Shown here: positions 1 to 6,744 of the stretch, in pieces
Layout: the number at the start of each line of letters is the position of its first letter
Numbering within the stretch: position 1 is the first letter of the stretch
Assembly: GCA_021779235.1 (NCBI GenBank)
Contig: JAJYBA010000021.1
Location: 1 to 15,647 of the forward strand
DNA: 15,647 nucleotides
Reading direction: 5' to 3'
Source of the DNA: Bacillota bacterium
Lineage (GTDB): Bacteria > Bacillota > Clostridia > Clostridiales > Clostridiaceae
Program-made: the position numbers and the translations under genes
Notes under the pieces: generated by a model
Told to the model about the DNA's origin: nothing
Database searches by the model: none
Seen by the model: only the letters and a program-made list of their open reading frames with translations

Positions 1-15
1 CAATTCAAAAAAACA

Positions 16-58
16 AAGAGTGAATTCTATCCCTAAATACTAGATAAAATTCACTCTT
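16..58 (-). terminator. Intrinsic terminator of the MFS exporter gene
   Basis: An 11-bp perfect inverted repeat (AAGAGTGAATT at 16-26 and AATTCACTCTT at 48-58) encloses a 21-nt loop. Read on the minus strand the stem is followed by TTTGTTTTTTT, a good U-tract, and it lies about 50 nt past the exporter stop codon. The stem core GAGTGA/TCACTC recurs beside the 29-bp module at two other places in the window. Confidence 0.8.
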
Positions 59-69
59 AATCCGAGAAG

Positions 70-98
70 TTAAATCATCATCTGCGATGCTCCAATAT
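70..98 (+). repeat. 29-bp interspersed module, copy 1
   Basis: This copy begins TTAAATCATC, has the core CTGCGATGCT and ends CCAATAT. It lies between the exporter terminator hairpin and the exporter stop codon, only 10 nt from the gene end. The same sequence with one to three changes occurs at 6716, 8912 and 12656, always in this orientation. The core contains a small inverted repeat, CATC-TGC-GATG. The direction given is that of the listed sequence; which strand matters is unknown. Confidence 0.8.
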
Positions 99-108
99 AT
101 TCTCTTTT

Positions 109-1719
109 TTAAACTTTTTCAGTCTTTTTTCGTAAAAGTAGTGTGAAAACAAGTCCACAACCTGCGATTATTGCAGCAGCAATATACATATTAGTGTACC
201 CTGCATTTAATGTTGTTTGGAAGGTTGTTTCTATTTTACTACTTAAAGAAGTGATGGACATTGATATCATTGGCTTTACCTGCGTAGGCACTACACTACC
301 TAAGGCATTTTTTAGCATATCTACAATAGTAGTAACATCGGCAGTTTGCAGTGCTTTAAAAGCCCCCGAACCTGCTGGCATTGACATTCCTTTCGGCATT
401 GTAGATGAGAATAATCCCATAAGGTTCGGTTGAATATTTTTGGCTGCATCTACAATAAATCCAATCATTATACTTGGGGATATGGCAAGACCTATTGAGC
501 GCATAAGTGACATAGTAGCAAGTCCAGTAGCACTTTCTTCCATAGGCACATTTTCAAGTACAAGGTAATTTAATGGTGCTCCCATAGTAAATCCTACCCC
601 TAACCCCATTAATGCTAAACCAATAAGCACACTTACAAAGCTAAGTTGTTTTGCTGCCACAAATCCAAGAAATAAAGTACCAGCTATTGTGAATATAAAT
701 CCTATAGCCAAAACGAAACGTGCACTTTTTTTATCAATAAGCTTACCACTAACAGGAGCTGCAATACCTGAGAAAACTGCAAGCAGAGTTACAAGGTATC
801 CACCGCTACCAGCCTTCAACTTAAGTACGTTCTCGGCAAATTGTGGAATGAATACCATCCCCATCATTCCTATACCAACTATAAAGGCAACTATTAAAAT
901 GATAAGCATTTGTCTATCTTTAAAATATTTTATATTTAATATTGGGTCTTGAGCTTTTGTTTCAACAATTACAACTATAGGTGTTAATATAGCAAAAGCT
1001 AATAAGTATGGATAAACATTAGTAGATTTTATACTATTTACAAAATGGAAGAAGTCAATATTGGTTAATGCATACATTAAACTTCCGATAACGCCTGCCA
1101 GAACTACAGCCCCGATTAAATCCATTGGTTTTTGCTCTGGAGCCTTTGAATTATCCATTTTTGAACTTAATATAAGTATAGCTATGCTTATTGGTATATT
1201 TATAAAGAAGATCCATCCCCAATTATTAGCACCTGCTAAATCTATAATGCTACTTCCTAAGGTAGGTCCAAGGATATTACCAACTCCATAAATCATGCCA
1301 ACTATTCCTAATGCTGTTCCACGTTTTTCAGGTGGAAAACTGTTTCCTATTACAGCGTTGGCAATTGGCATTATGCCACCTGCACCAATGGCTTGAATTC
1401 CACGGGCAATAAGGAAAAATGTAAAATTACCATAAAAATTAGCAAGACCACAAAGCAATGAACCTAAGCCAAAGGTAGCAATACCGAAAATATAAGTCTT
1501 CTTATAACCATATCTGTCAGCCATTTTACTAACAATAGGCATTGCTATTGCGTAGACTAAAGTATATAGAGTTATCATCCATGTGCCTATACTTCTATCT
1601 ACACCAAAGCTATTTTGAATAAGTTCTCTTGCAGGTGAAACGATACCAGTGTCTATTGCACCCATAAAAATCCCTAGCATAAATAAAACTAATATTAAGG
1701 TTGAACCTTTCTTTTTCAT
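109..1719 (-). CDS. MFS multidrug exporter, DHA2 (14-helix, EmrB/QacA type)
   Basis: 536 residues, the usual size of proton-driven DHA2 drug exporters of the cytoplasmic membrane. Visible hallmarks are an acidic residue in helix 1 (D23, within GAIDTGIV), motif A between helices 2 and 3 (SKMADRYGYKKTY, about 64-76), an Arg in helix 4 (R106) and motif C in helix 5 (GNILGPTLG, about 147-155). About 14 hydrophobic segments are present, with a long hydrophilic stretch near residues 425-510 before the last helix. The C-terminus is Lys/Arg-rich. The ATG follows a GGGGG Shine-Dalgarno. The gene lies downstream of a TetR-family gene and its promoter carries the same palindrome as the tetR promoter, so substrate-induced derepression is likely. 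The substrate cannot be read from the sequence; the DHA2 assignment is secure. Confidence 0.92.
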   Translation of the reverse strand: MKKKGSTLILVLFMLGIFMGAIDTGIVSPARELIQNSFGVDRSIGTWMITLYTLVYAIAMPIVSKMADRYGYKKTYIFGIATFGLGSLLCGLANFYGNFTFFLIARGIQAIGAGGIMPIANAVIGNSFPPEKRGTALGIVGMIYGVGNILGPTLGSSIIDLAGANNWGWIFFINIPISIAILILSSKMDNSKAPEQKPMDLIGAVVLAGVIGSLMYALTNIDFFHFVNSIKSTNVYPYLLAFAILTPIVVIVETKAQDPILNIKYFKDRQMLIILIVAFIVGIGMMGMVFIPQFAENVLKLKAGSGGYLVTLLAVFSGIAAPVSGKLIDKKSARFVLAIGFIFTIAGTLFLGFVAAKQLSFVSVLIGLALMGLGVGFTMGAPLNYLVLENVPMEESATGLATMSLMRSIGLAISPSIMIGFIVDAAKNIQPNLMGLFSSTMPKGMSMPAGSGAFKALQTADVTTIVDMLKNALGSVVPTQVKPMISMSITSLSSKIETTFQTTLNAGYTNMYIAAAIIAGCGLVFTLLLRKKTEKV

Positions 1720-1742
1720 TTAAATCCCCCTTTTAATTTATA

Positions 1743-1772
1743 ATATTAAAATCTATTTGAACATAGTTCAAA
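1743..1772 (-). promoter_or_regulatory. Exporter promoter overlapped by a TetR-type operator
   Basis: On the minus strand there is a -35 TTGAAC (1766-1771), a 17-nt spacer and a -10 TAATAT (1743-1748). A perfect 7-3-7 palindrome, TTTGAAC-ATA-GTTCAAA at 1756-1772, covers the -35 box. Its 17-nt core, read on the minus strand as TTTTTGAACTATGTTCA, recurs exactly (on the plus strand) at the tetR promoter. Inference: the adjacent TetR-family repressor binds here and blocks RNA polymerase. Confidence 0.75.
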
Positions 1773-1786
1773 AACATTCATTAAAG

Positions 1787-1830
1787 AATTCATGCTTAAT
1801 AGGTAATGAGCTACCTATTTAACATGAATT
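1787..1830 (-). terminator. Stem-loop in the tetR-exporter gap
   Basis: Two 8-bp stems are stacked across a 3x3 internal loop: AATTCATG with CATGAATT, and AATAGGTA with TACCTATT, with a 6-nt apical loop. It starts within the tetR stop codon. On the minus strand it is followed by CTTTAATGAATGTTTTT, an interrupted U-tract, so it may end tetR transcripts only partly and let some read through into the exporter gene. The exporter has its own promoter just downstream. Confidence 0.5.
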
Positions 1831-2383
1831 ACTGAAGAATTTTTCTAACTATCTTTTCAAAATCATTATATTCAAAATCCTTAAATTGTGCCATCATAGA
1901 GAAATTGGATATCAAAAACTTTGATATCTTATAGGGTTCAAGAAACAAATTGATAGAATTATTATTTTGGAACTCAATAAGTATAACTTCCACCCTTTTA
2001 ATAATTTTTTCTGAGAAATTGTTTTTCCTAATTAGACTATTTTCACTGTGACCGGAGGTAGTATTCTTTAACCAATCTTCTTTGAAAGTGTCAAAGAAAC
2101 TGTTGAACTTTTCATAAATCTTAAATAATTTTAAAAATAAGTCTGATTCATTTTTATCAATTTCATCCACAGTATCTAAGTAACCGTACCAATAATCCTC
2201 TATAAGTTGTAATGTTAATTCGGTTTTTGTGGAAAAGCAGTTATATATAGTACCAACAGAAATTCCTGACTTTTTAGATACCGCTCGTATTGTTAAATTG
2301 TCATAGCCTTCATTCAGTACGATCTCTCTCGCGTGATTTAAAATGACTTCTCTTGGGTTATCTAAAATTTTAGGCACTGGCAT
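1829..2383 (-). CDS. TetR-family transcriptional repressor
   Basis: 184 residues from the chosen ATG. The N-terminus has the TetR helix-turn-helix pattern: a helix with NHAREIVLNEGYDNLTI, then RAVSKKSGISVGTIYNCFSTKTEL (about residues 16-56), with the typical Gly-Ser/Thr-hydrophobic-Tyr recognition helix. The rest is an all-helical ligand and dimer domain without recognisable specificity. The frame stays open upstream to a TTG at 2434, but that codon lies in the -35 box of a consensus promoter and cannot be translated. The ATG at 2383 has AGGAG only 2 nt away; the in-frame GTG at 2377 has better spacing (8 nt) and is an alternative start. It probably represses itself and the exporter through two matching palindromes. 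Confidence 0.88.
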   Translation of the reverse strand: MPVPKILDNPREVILNHAREIVLNEGYDNLTIRAVSKKSGISVGTIYNCFSTKTELTLQLIEDYWYGYLDTVDEIDKNESDLFLKLFKIYEKFNSFFDTFKEDWLKNTTSGHSENSLIRKNNFSEKIIKRVEVILIEFQNNNSINLFLEPYKISKFLISNFSMMAQFKDFEYNDFEKIVRKILQ

Positions 2384-2393
2384 CTCTCCTTTT

Positions 2394-2434
2394 TGAACTA
2401 TGTTCATTATACCTCTAAAATAATTTGCTGTCAA
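2394..2434 (-). promoter_or_regulatory. tetR promoter with operator at the start site
   Basis: A perfect sigma-A promoter reads on the minus strand: TTGACA (2429-2434), 17-nt spacer, TATAAT (2406-2411). Touching the -10 box is the palindrome TGAAC-TAT-GTTCA (2394-2406). It sits over the expected start of transcription and within a few bases of the AGGAG ribosome site at 2386-2390. The 17 nt TTTTTGAACTATGTTCA (2390-2406) match the exporter operator exactly. This layout is typical of negative autoregulation by TetR-family proteins. Confidence 0.85.
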
Positions 2435-2528
2435 TATTTATCAAATAGATAAACATTGGCAAAGTGCTGAAGTACCTGCAATATTAAAAAAATTTTCAAG
2501 ATACTTAATTATAGAATTGGACTTTTGC

Positions 2529-2559
2529 AAAAGTTATCTATATCCTAAAGATAGCTTTT
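2529..2559. terminator. AT-rich hairpin between tetR and clpB
   Basis: An 11-bp stem with one T-G wobble (AAAAGTTATCT and AGATAGCTTTT) has a 9-nt loop. It lies next to the longer hairpin at 2562-2597 and may be a second, weaker terminator for clpB. No clean U-tract follows on either strand. Confidence 0.35.
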
Positions 2560-2561
2560 AT

Positions 2562-2597
2562 GAAAAGGGTATAGCAAACTCTTGCTATACCCTTTTC
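2562..2597 (-). terminator. clpB terminator, possibly bidirectional
   Basis: A perfect 16-bp inverted repeat (2562-2577 with 2582-2597) has a 4-nt loop. Its GC-rich part is GGGTATAGCAA, and the outer AAAA/TTTT ends supply the U-run on both strands. It lies about 57 nt beyond the clpB stop codon and upstream of the tetR promoter, so it insulates the two units. Confidence 0.8.
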
Positions 2598-2653
2598 AAG
2601 CTTCTTTATACAGACCTATTAGCATTTAACTAAAATATTTATGGCTTTCCCTC

Positions 2654-5248
2654 TTATTTTATTACAATTTTATCATTTTTAGCATCAACAGTTATATTAC
2701 TACCATCATAAATTTCACCAGCTATTATCATTCTAGCTATACTAGTTTCTAACGTATTTTCAATATATCGTTTTAAAGGTCTAGCTCCATAAACTGGATC
2801 ATATCCTTCCCTAGCTAAAAGTTCTTTGGCCTCTTCAGTGATACTCATGGTAATGTTTTTATCTTTAAGTCTCTTTTTCACAGCTTCAAGGAATATATCT
2901 ATTATTTTCTTTATTCCTTCATTATTTAATTGTTTAAAGAGTATTATATCATCTAGTCTATTTAAGAATTCAGGTTTAAATCTTCCCTTCATCTCTCTCA
3001 TTACAGCATCTCTAATATCTTCATCAATGGAATCTCTACTAGTATTTTCTAGAAGATAGCTACTTCCTATATTAGAAGTCATGATTATTATGCTATTCTT
3101 AAAGTCTACAGTTTTTCCTTTGTTATCTGTAAGCCTTCCTTCATCTAATATCTGAAGAAATACATTAAACACATCCTCATGTGCCTTTTCTATTTCATCA
3201 AATAAAATTACTGAATAAGGTTTTCTTCTAACTGCTTCCGTTAATTGACCACCTTCCTCATAACCTACATATCCTGGTGGAGCCCCTATAAGTCTTGATA
3301 CTGAATACTTTTCCATGTACTCTGACATATCTATTCTTATAATATTTTCTTCGCTGTCAAATAGGTTTCTAGCTAAGGTTTTTGCTAGTTCCGTTTTCCC
3401 CACCCCTGTAGGACCTAGGAATATAAAGGAACCTATTGGCCTTTTTTCATCCTTCATACCAGCTCTTGCTCTAATAACTGCATTGGCTACGCTCTTTACT
3501 GCTTCTGCTTGGCCTATAACTCTTTTTTGAAGTTCTTCTTCTAATCTTAATAATTTTTCACGTTGTCCCTCCACTAATTTTGTTACAGGGATTCCAGTCC
3601 ATTTAGCTACTATTTCAGATACTTCACTTTCAGTTACCTCTTCTTTTAATAAGGCTCCTTCATAGTTTTCCTTTATATCTTCTTCCTTAGCCTTTATCTC
3701 TGCTTCAAGCTCTGGAATAAGACCGTATCTTAATTCTGCCACTTTGTTTAAATCATATTCTCTTTCATACTTTTCAATGTTTCCTCTAGCTTCATCGAGC
3801 TTAGCCTTTAAATTTCTTATTTCAAGAATATGTCCCTTTTCCTTTTCATACTTAGAGGTCATCTCATCATTTTTACCCTTAAGCTCTGACAGTTCTTTAT
3901 TTAAGCTTTCAAGCCTTGCAGTTGAAGCCTTATCACTTTCCTTTAACAGTGCTTCTCTCTCTGTTTCTAGTTGGAATAGCTTTCTTCTAACCATATCCAG
4001 TTCCGTTGGAAGCGAATCTATTTCACTTCTTATCATAGCACCAGCTTCATCTATTAAATCAATAGCCTTATCTGGCAAAAATCTTCCTTGAATATATCTA
4101 TGAGAAAGCTTTGCTGCTGCCACAATAGCAGAATCATGAATTCTAATACTATGGTGTATTTCAAATCTTTCCTTTAAACCTCTTAGTATAGAAATAGTGT
4201 CCTCTACAGTAGGTTCATCTACAATAACTGGCTGGAATCTTCTCTCAAGCGCCTTATCTTTTTCGATGTACTGTCTATATTCATCAAAAGTAGTGGCCCC
4301 TATGCAATGAAGTTCTCCTCTTGCAAGTAGTGGTTTAATAAGGTTACCTGCGTCCATGGCTCCTTCAGCTTTTCCTGCTCCTACTATGGTATGAATTTCA
4401 TCTATAAATAATATTATTTTCCCCTCAGAGCTTTGTACCTCTTTAAGTACAGCCTTTAGCCTTTCCTCAAACTCTCCTCTGTATTTCGCACCAGCAATTA
4501 AAGCACCCATATCTAAGGAGAATATTATCTTGTCCTTTAAACTCTCAGGTACATCGCCCCTTACAATCCTCTCAGCTAGTCCTTCTACTATGGCTGTTTT
4601 ACCTACACCTGGTTCTCCAATTAAAACTGGATTATTTTTAGTTCTTCTTGAGAGGATTCTAACGGTTCTTCTTATTTCTTCATCTCTACCTATAACTGGA
4701 TCTAATTTATGTTTTTTTGCAAGGTCTACTAAGTTTGTTCCATACTTTGCTATAGCGTCATAGGTTCCTTCAGGGTCCTGTGTATTCACCCTTTGGCTTC
4801 CTCTAACCTCTGATAACACTTGCAGGAAACGTCCCTTTTCTATATTGAATTTAGTTAGTAGATTACCTACAACACCCTTGCTGTCTAAGTCCATAATGGC
4901 TATCATAACATGCTCTACACTAATGTAATCATCTTTAAAGTTCTCAGCTATGGTATCGGCTTTAACCAAGATCTCTTCTATTCTTCTAGTGGCATAAACT
5001 CCAGAGCTTTGAGCTCCTTCCCCTAAAATCTTAGGCATTTTATCTAATTGAAGCGTAAGTTGTGCTTTTAACTCCCTTAAATTCACACCCATTTTTTCAA
5101 ATATATTAGGTACTAATCCATCTTCTTGGTTTACTAAGGCTGAGAATAGATGAATTAAATCTACTTGTTGGTGATTATTTTTAACAGCAGTTAAATGAGC
5201 ATCATTTAAACTTTGTTGTACCCTTACAGTCATTTTTTCAATATTCAA
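2654..5248 (-). CDS. clpB: ATP-dependent disaggregase ClpB
   Basis: 864 residues, full length for ClpB/Hsp104, a cytosolic hexameric AAA+ unfoldase that works with DnaK to dissolve protein aggregates. In order: a Clp N-terminal double repeat (about 1-145); AAA-1 with Walker A GEPGVGKT (211-218), pore loop KYRGEFEER and Walker B LFIDEIHT (E284); a long charged coiled-coil middle domain (about 405-525) that separates ClpB from ClpC/ClpE; AAA-2 with Walker A GPTGVGKT (612-619), pore motif GYVGY and Walker B ILFDEIEKAH; and a C-terminal D2-small domain with GARPLKR. There is no ClpP-binding IGF loop evident. The start is a TTG with AGGAG 10 nt upstream; the N-terminus MNIEKMT matches clostridial ClpB, and an internal ATG would remove five residues. 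It is transcribed alone. Confidence 0.96.
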   Translation of the reverse strand: MNIEKMTVRVQQSLNDAHLTAVKNNHQQVDLIHLFSALVNQEDGLVPNIFEKMGVNLRELKAQLTLQLDKMPKILGEGAQSSGVYATRRIEEILVKADTIAENFKDDYISVEHVMIAIMDLDSKGVVGNLLTKFNIEKGRFLQVLSEVRGSQRVNTQDPEGTYDAIAKYGTNLVDLAKKHKLDPVIGRDEEIRRTVRILSRRTKNNPVLIGEPGVGKTAIVEGLAERIVRGDVPESLKDKIIFSLDMGALIAGAKYRGEFEERLKAVLKEVQSSEGKIILFIDEIHTIVGAGKAEGAMDAGNLIKPLLARGELHCIGATTFDEYRQYIEKDKALERRFQPVIVDEPTVEDTISILRGLKERFEIHHSIRIHDSAIVAAAKLSHRYIQGRFLPDKAIDLIDEAGAMIRSEIDSLPTELDMVRRKLFQLETEREALLKESDKASTARLESLNKELSELKGKNDEMTSKYEKEKGHILEIRNLKAKLDEARGNIEKYEREYDLNKVAELRYGLIPELEAEIKAKEEDIKENYEGALLKEEVTESEVSEIVAKWTGIPVTKLVEGQREKLLRLEEELQKRVIGQAEAVKSVANAVIRARAGMKDEKRPIGSFIFLGPTGVGKTELAKTLARNLFDSEENIIRIDMSEYMEKYSVSRLIGAPPGYVGYEEGGQLTEAVRRKPYSVILFDEIEKAHEDVFNVFLQILDEGRLTDNKGKTVDFKNSIIIMTSNIGSSYLLENTSRDSIDEDIRDAVMREMKGRFKPEFLNRLDDIILFKQLNNEGIKKIIDIFLEAVKKRLKDKNITMSITEEAKELLAREGYDPVYGARPLKRYIENTLETSIARMIIAGEIYDGSNITVDAKNDKIVIK

Positions 5249-5290
5249 AGCTCATCATCTCCTATGATTATTATTCTATCCTTTAATAAA

Positions 5291-5319
5291 ATATTATTAC
5301 AATACCCCTATGAGGTCAA
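5291..5319 (-). promoter_or_regulatory. clpB sigma-A promoter
   Basis: On the minus strand: -35 TTGACC (5314-5319), 17-nt spacer, -10 TAATAT (5291-5296), about 43 nt upstream of the TTG start codon. One heptad TTTGACC like a CtsR half-site overlaps the -35, but the second heptad needed for a CtsR operator is absent, and no CIRCE element is seen. Apart from this promoter the rest of 5249-5458 shows nothing recognisable. Confidence 0.6.
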
Positions 5320-5458
5320 AGCCTATTTTATATTTTTTTTGCTAATTTCACACTATTTAACCTGATTATTTAAGTTTAGAAATCCAGTGCTTTAACTTTC
5401 TAACTCTTAATATTTCACTATTGCTTATTATCAGCACCATAGCACCCCATAATATTAG

Positions 5459-5494
5459 AGTATCAACAAAAATCAGTTGATTTTTGTTGATACT
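5459..5494 (-). terminator. Terminator of the lipoprotein gene
   Basis: A perfect 16-bp inverted repeat (5459-5474 with 5479-5494) has a 4-nt AGTT loop, 14 nt past the lipoprotein stop codon. The stem contains an AAAAA/TTTTT run but no clear U-tract follows on the minus strand (CTAATATTATG), so termination efficiency is uncertain. Confidence 0.6.
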
Positions 5495-5507
5495 TTAAGG
5501 GGATAAA

Positions 5508-6410
5508 TTAATTATTTATTGCAGTAATCATTAATTTTGAATTACTACCAGAGGGTGTTACTTCATTAATCCACATGTTATAGGAACCTGTTCCAAACAT
5601 TACTCCTTGCCAATTGGCAAACATATACTTCGCAAAAGCCTTACTAATAACTTTCTTATATTCAGAATGAAAGATTTTATCGTAATTCTTGATAAAGTCA
5701 TCTTTATTTTCTATTTTGATAACTTTATCGTTAATTTTAACATTAATAGGATACTTCACTTGTTCAGCCAACTGTTTCTTATTATCATTTACTACATAAC
5801 TCTGAATTGTGCTAACAAAATTCTCTATAGCTTGGTCGCTCTCTGTACCTACAGCTACTGAATACCTTTTTCCATATTCAACTCCAGGGAGAATACTTTT
5901 AAGTGACAGTGTAAATGGGTAACTTATTTTATTATCTCCACTTATCCATGTCCCTTGAATTTTATCAACAGTTTTCATTGCTCCTTTAAAACTGCCTGTA
6001 TTTTTACCCGTCTCATCATATTCATATAATACAATATCTTTTGCTCCTGCTTTTCCTTTCAGCTTAAGTTCTTTTCTTTGATTTTCATAAAAGTATGATC
6101 CAACCATACCTTTTTCTAATGGATAAACACTCATTTGAACTGATATATCCTTATTTATAGTACCTTGATAATCATAATATCCTTTTTCAAAGGGACTTTT
6201 AGTAGTATCTATATTATCAAGTAAACTGGAGTCTGTATTACTATTAGTTTCTTTAGGCGGCTTAGCGGTATTTGCTGCTTGGGACTGAGATTGTTCATTG
6301 TTGGTTGATGAAACATTTTTAGTTACGGTATCATTAACAGACTTCTTTTCACTTGAACACCCTGTCAATATGACAGCTAATGTAACGATAATTGCTATTA
6401 TTTTTTTCAC
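5508..6410 (-). CDS. Predicted lipoprotein of unknown function
   Basis: 300 residues from the chosen GTG, which has GGAGG 8 nt upstream; an in-frame ATG five codons earlier overlaps that Shine-Dalgarno and is less likely. A short type II signal peptide, KKIIAIIVTLAVILTGC, has the lipobox LTGC with Cys18 as the predicted lipidated residue, so the protein should be anchored on the outer face of the membrane. A Ser/Asn/Gln-rich linker (about 19-65) follows. Residues about 70-170 look like a small beta-rich domain (YDYQGTINKDISVQMSVYP, later QGTWISGDNKISYPF). Residues about 190-300 (AIENFVSTIQSYVVNDNKKQ) resemble the SnoaL/NTF2-like folds often attached to clostridial lipoproteins, but I do not recognise a named family. 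It is flanked by terminators on both sides, so it is monocistronic. Confidence 0.85.
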   Translation of the reverse strand: MKKIIAIIVTLAVILTGCSSEKKSVNDTVTKNVSSTNNEQSQSQAANTAKPPKETNSNTDSSLLDNIDTTKSPFEKGYYDYQGTINKDISVQMSVYPLEKGMVGSYFYENQRKELKLKGKAGAKDIVLYEYDETGKNTGSFKGAMKTVDKIQGTWISGDNKISYPFTLSLKSILPGVEYGKRYSVAVGTESDQAIENFVSTIQSYVVNDNKKQLAEQVKYPINVKINDKVIKIENKDDFIKNYDKIFHSEYKKVISKAFAKYMFANWQGVMFGTGSYNMWINEVTPSGSNSKLMITAINN

Positions 6411-6693
6411 ATTTAATACCTCCATATGATATTATTTTTATTTGATTTTTATATTGCATAATAATTGAAGTCTCATTGTATGTTCCATTTAAAAACTCTG
6501 TTAATTCATATTCAATAATTCTACTTTGTTTTACATCCGCTAATATAAAGAATAATTCCTTGGTATTTTATTCTCCCTTTCAATATATATCTTAGATAAA
6601 TATACACCAATGCCACATTGCAACTTAGTATATTTATATCCTAAATGACAATGTTCCATTTGTCAAAAACTTCCGCTTTGTTCAGTGAAAAGA

Positions 6694-6711
6694 AGTGAGA
6701 TTTCTCTCACT
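6694..6711 (-). terminator. Catalase terminator hairpin
   Basis: A 7-bp stem AGTGAGA/TCTCACT has a GAAA tetraloop when read on the minus strand, followed by TCTTTTC. It is 33 nt beyond the catalase stop. The stem sequence resembles the GAGTGA/TCACTC hairpins beside the other copies of the 29-bp module. The rest of 6411-6693 is AT-rich, with no gene or clear promoter that I can support. Confidence 0.65.
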
Positions 6712-6715
6712 CCCA

Positions 6716-6744
6716 TTAAATCATCCTCTGCGATGCTGCACTAT
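6716..6744 (+). repeat. 29-bp interspersed module, copy 2
   Basis: It begins TTAAATCATC, has the core CTGCGATGCT and ends GCACTAT. It fills the space between the catalase terminator hairpin and the catalase stop codon, overlapping the stop codon by one base at 6744. One base differs in the first half (CATCCTC instead of CATCATC) and one near the end. Confidence 0.8.

Noticed and set aside
1756..1772. Palindrome GAAC...GTTC as a LexA (DinR) box
   Set aside because: The Gram-positive SOS box has four bases between GAAC and GTTC; here there are three, and both copies belong to a tetR-exporter pair.
2384..2434. Longer tetR product starting at the TTG at 2434
   Set aside because: That codon lies in the -35 box of the gene's own consensus promoter, so it cannot be in the transcript from that promoter.
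3744..4091. Plus-strand open frame of 115 codons opposite clpB
   Set aside because: It lies antisense to the coiled-coil region of clpB, is Ser/Leu-rich as expected for an antisense of Glu/Lys-rich codons, and has no ribosome site.
5311..5330. CtsR operator at the clpB promoter
   Set aside because: Only one heptad (TTTGACC) is present; the neighbouring positions for the second heptad do not match. No CIRCE repeat is seen either.
6349..6567. Open minus-strand frame of 73 codons overlapping the start of the lipoprotein gene
   Set aside because: It is closed upstream by TAA, and its only ATG lies far inside without a ribosome site; half of it is out-of-frame overlap with the lipoprotein signal region. 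Most likely chance in AT-rich DNA, though a decayed gene cannot be excluded.
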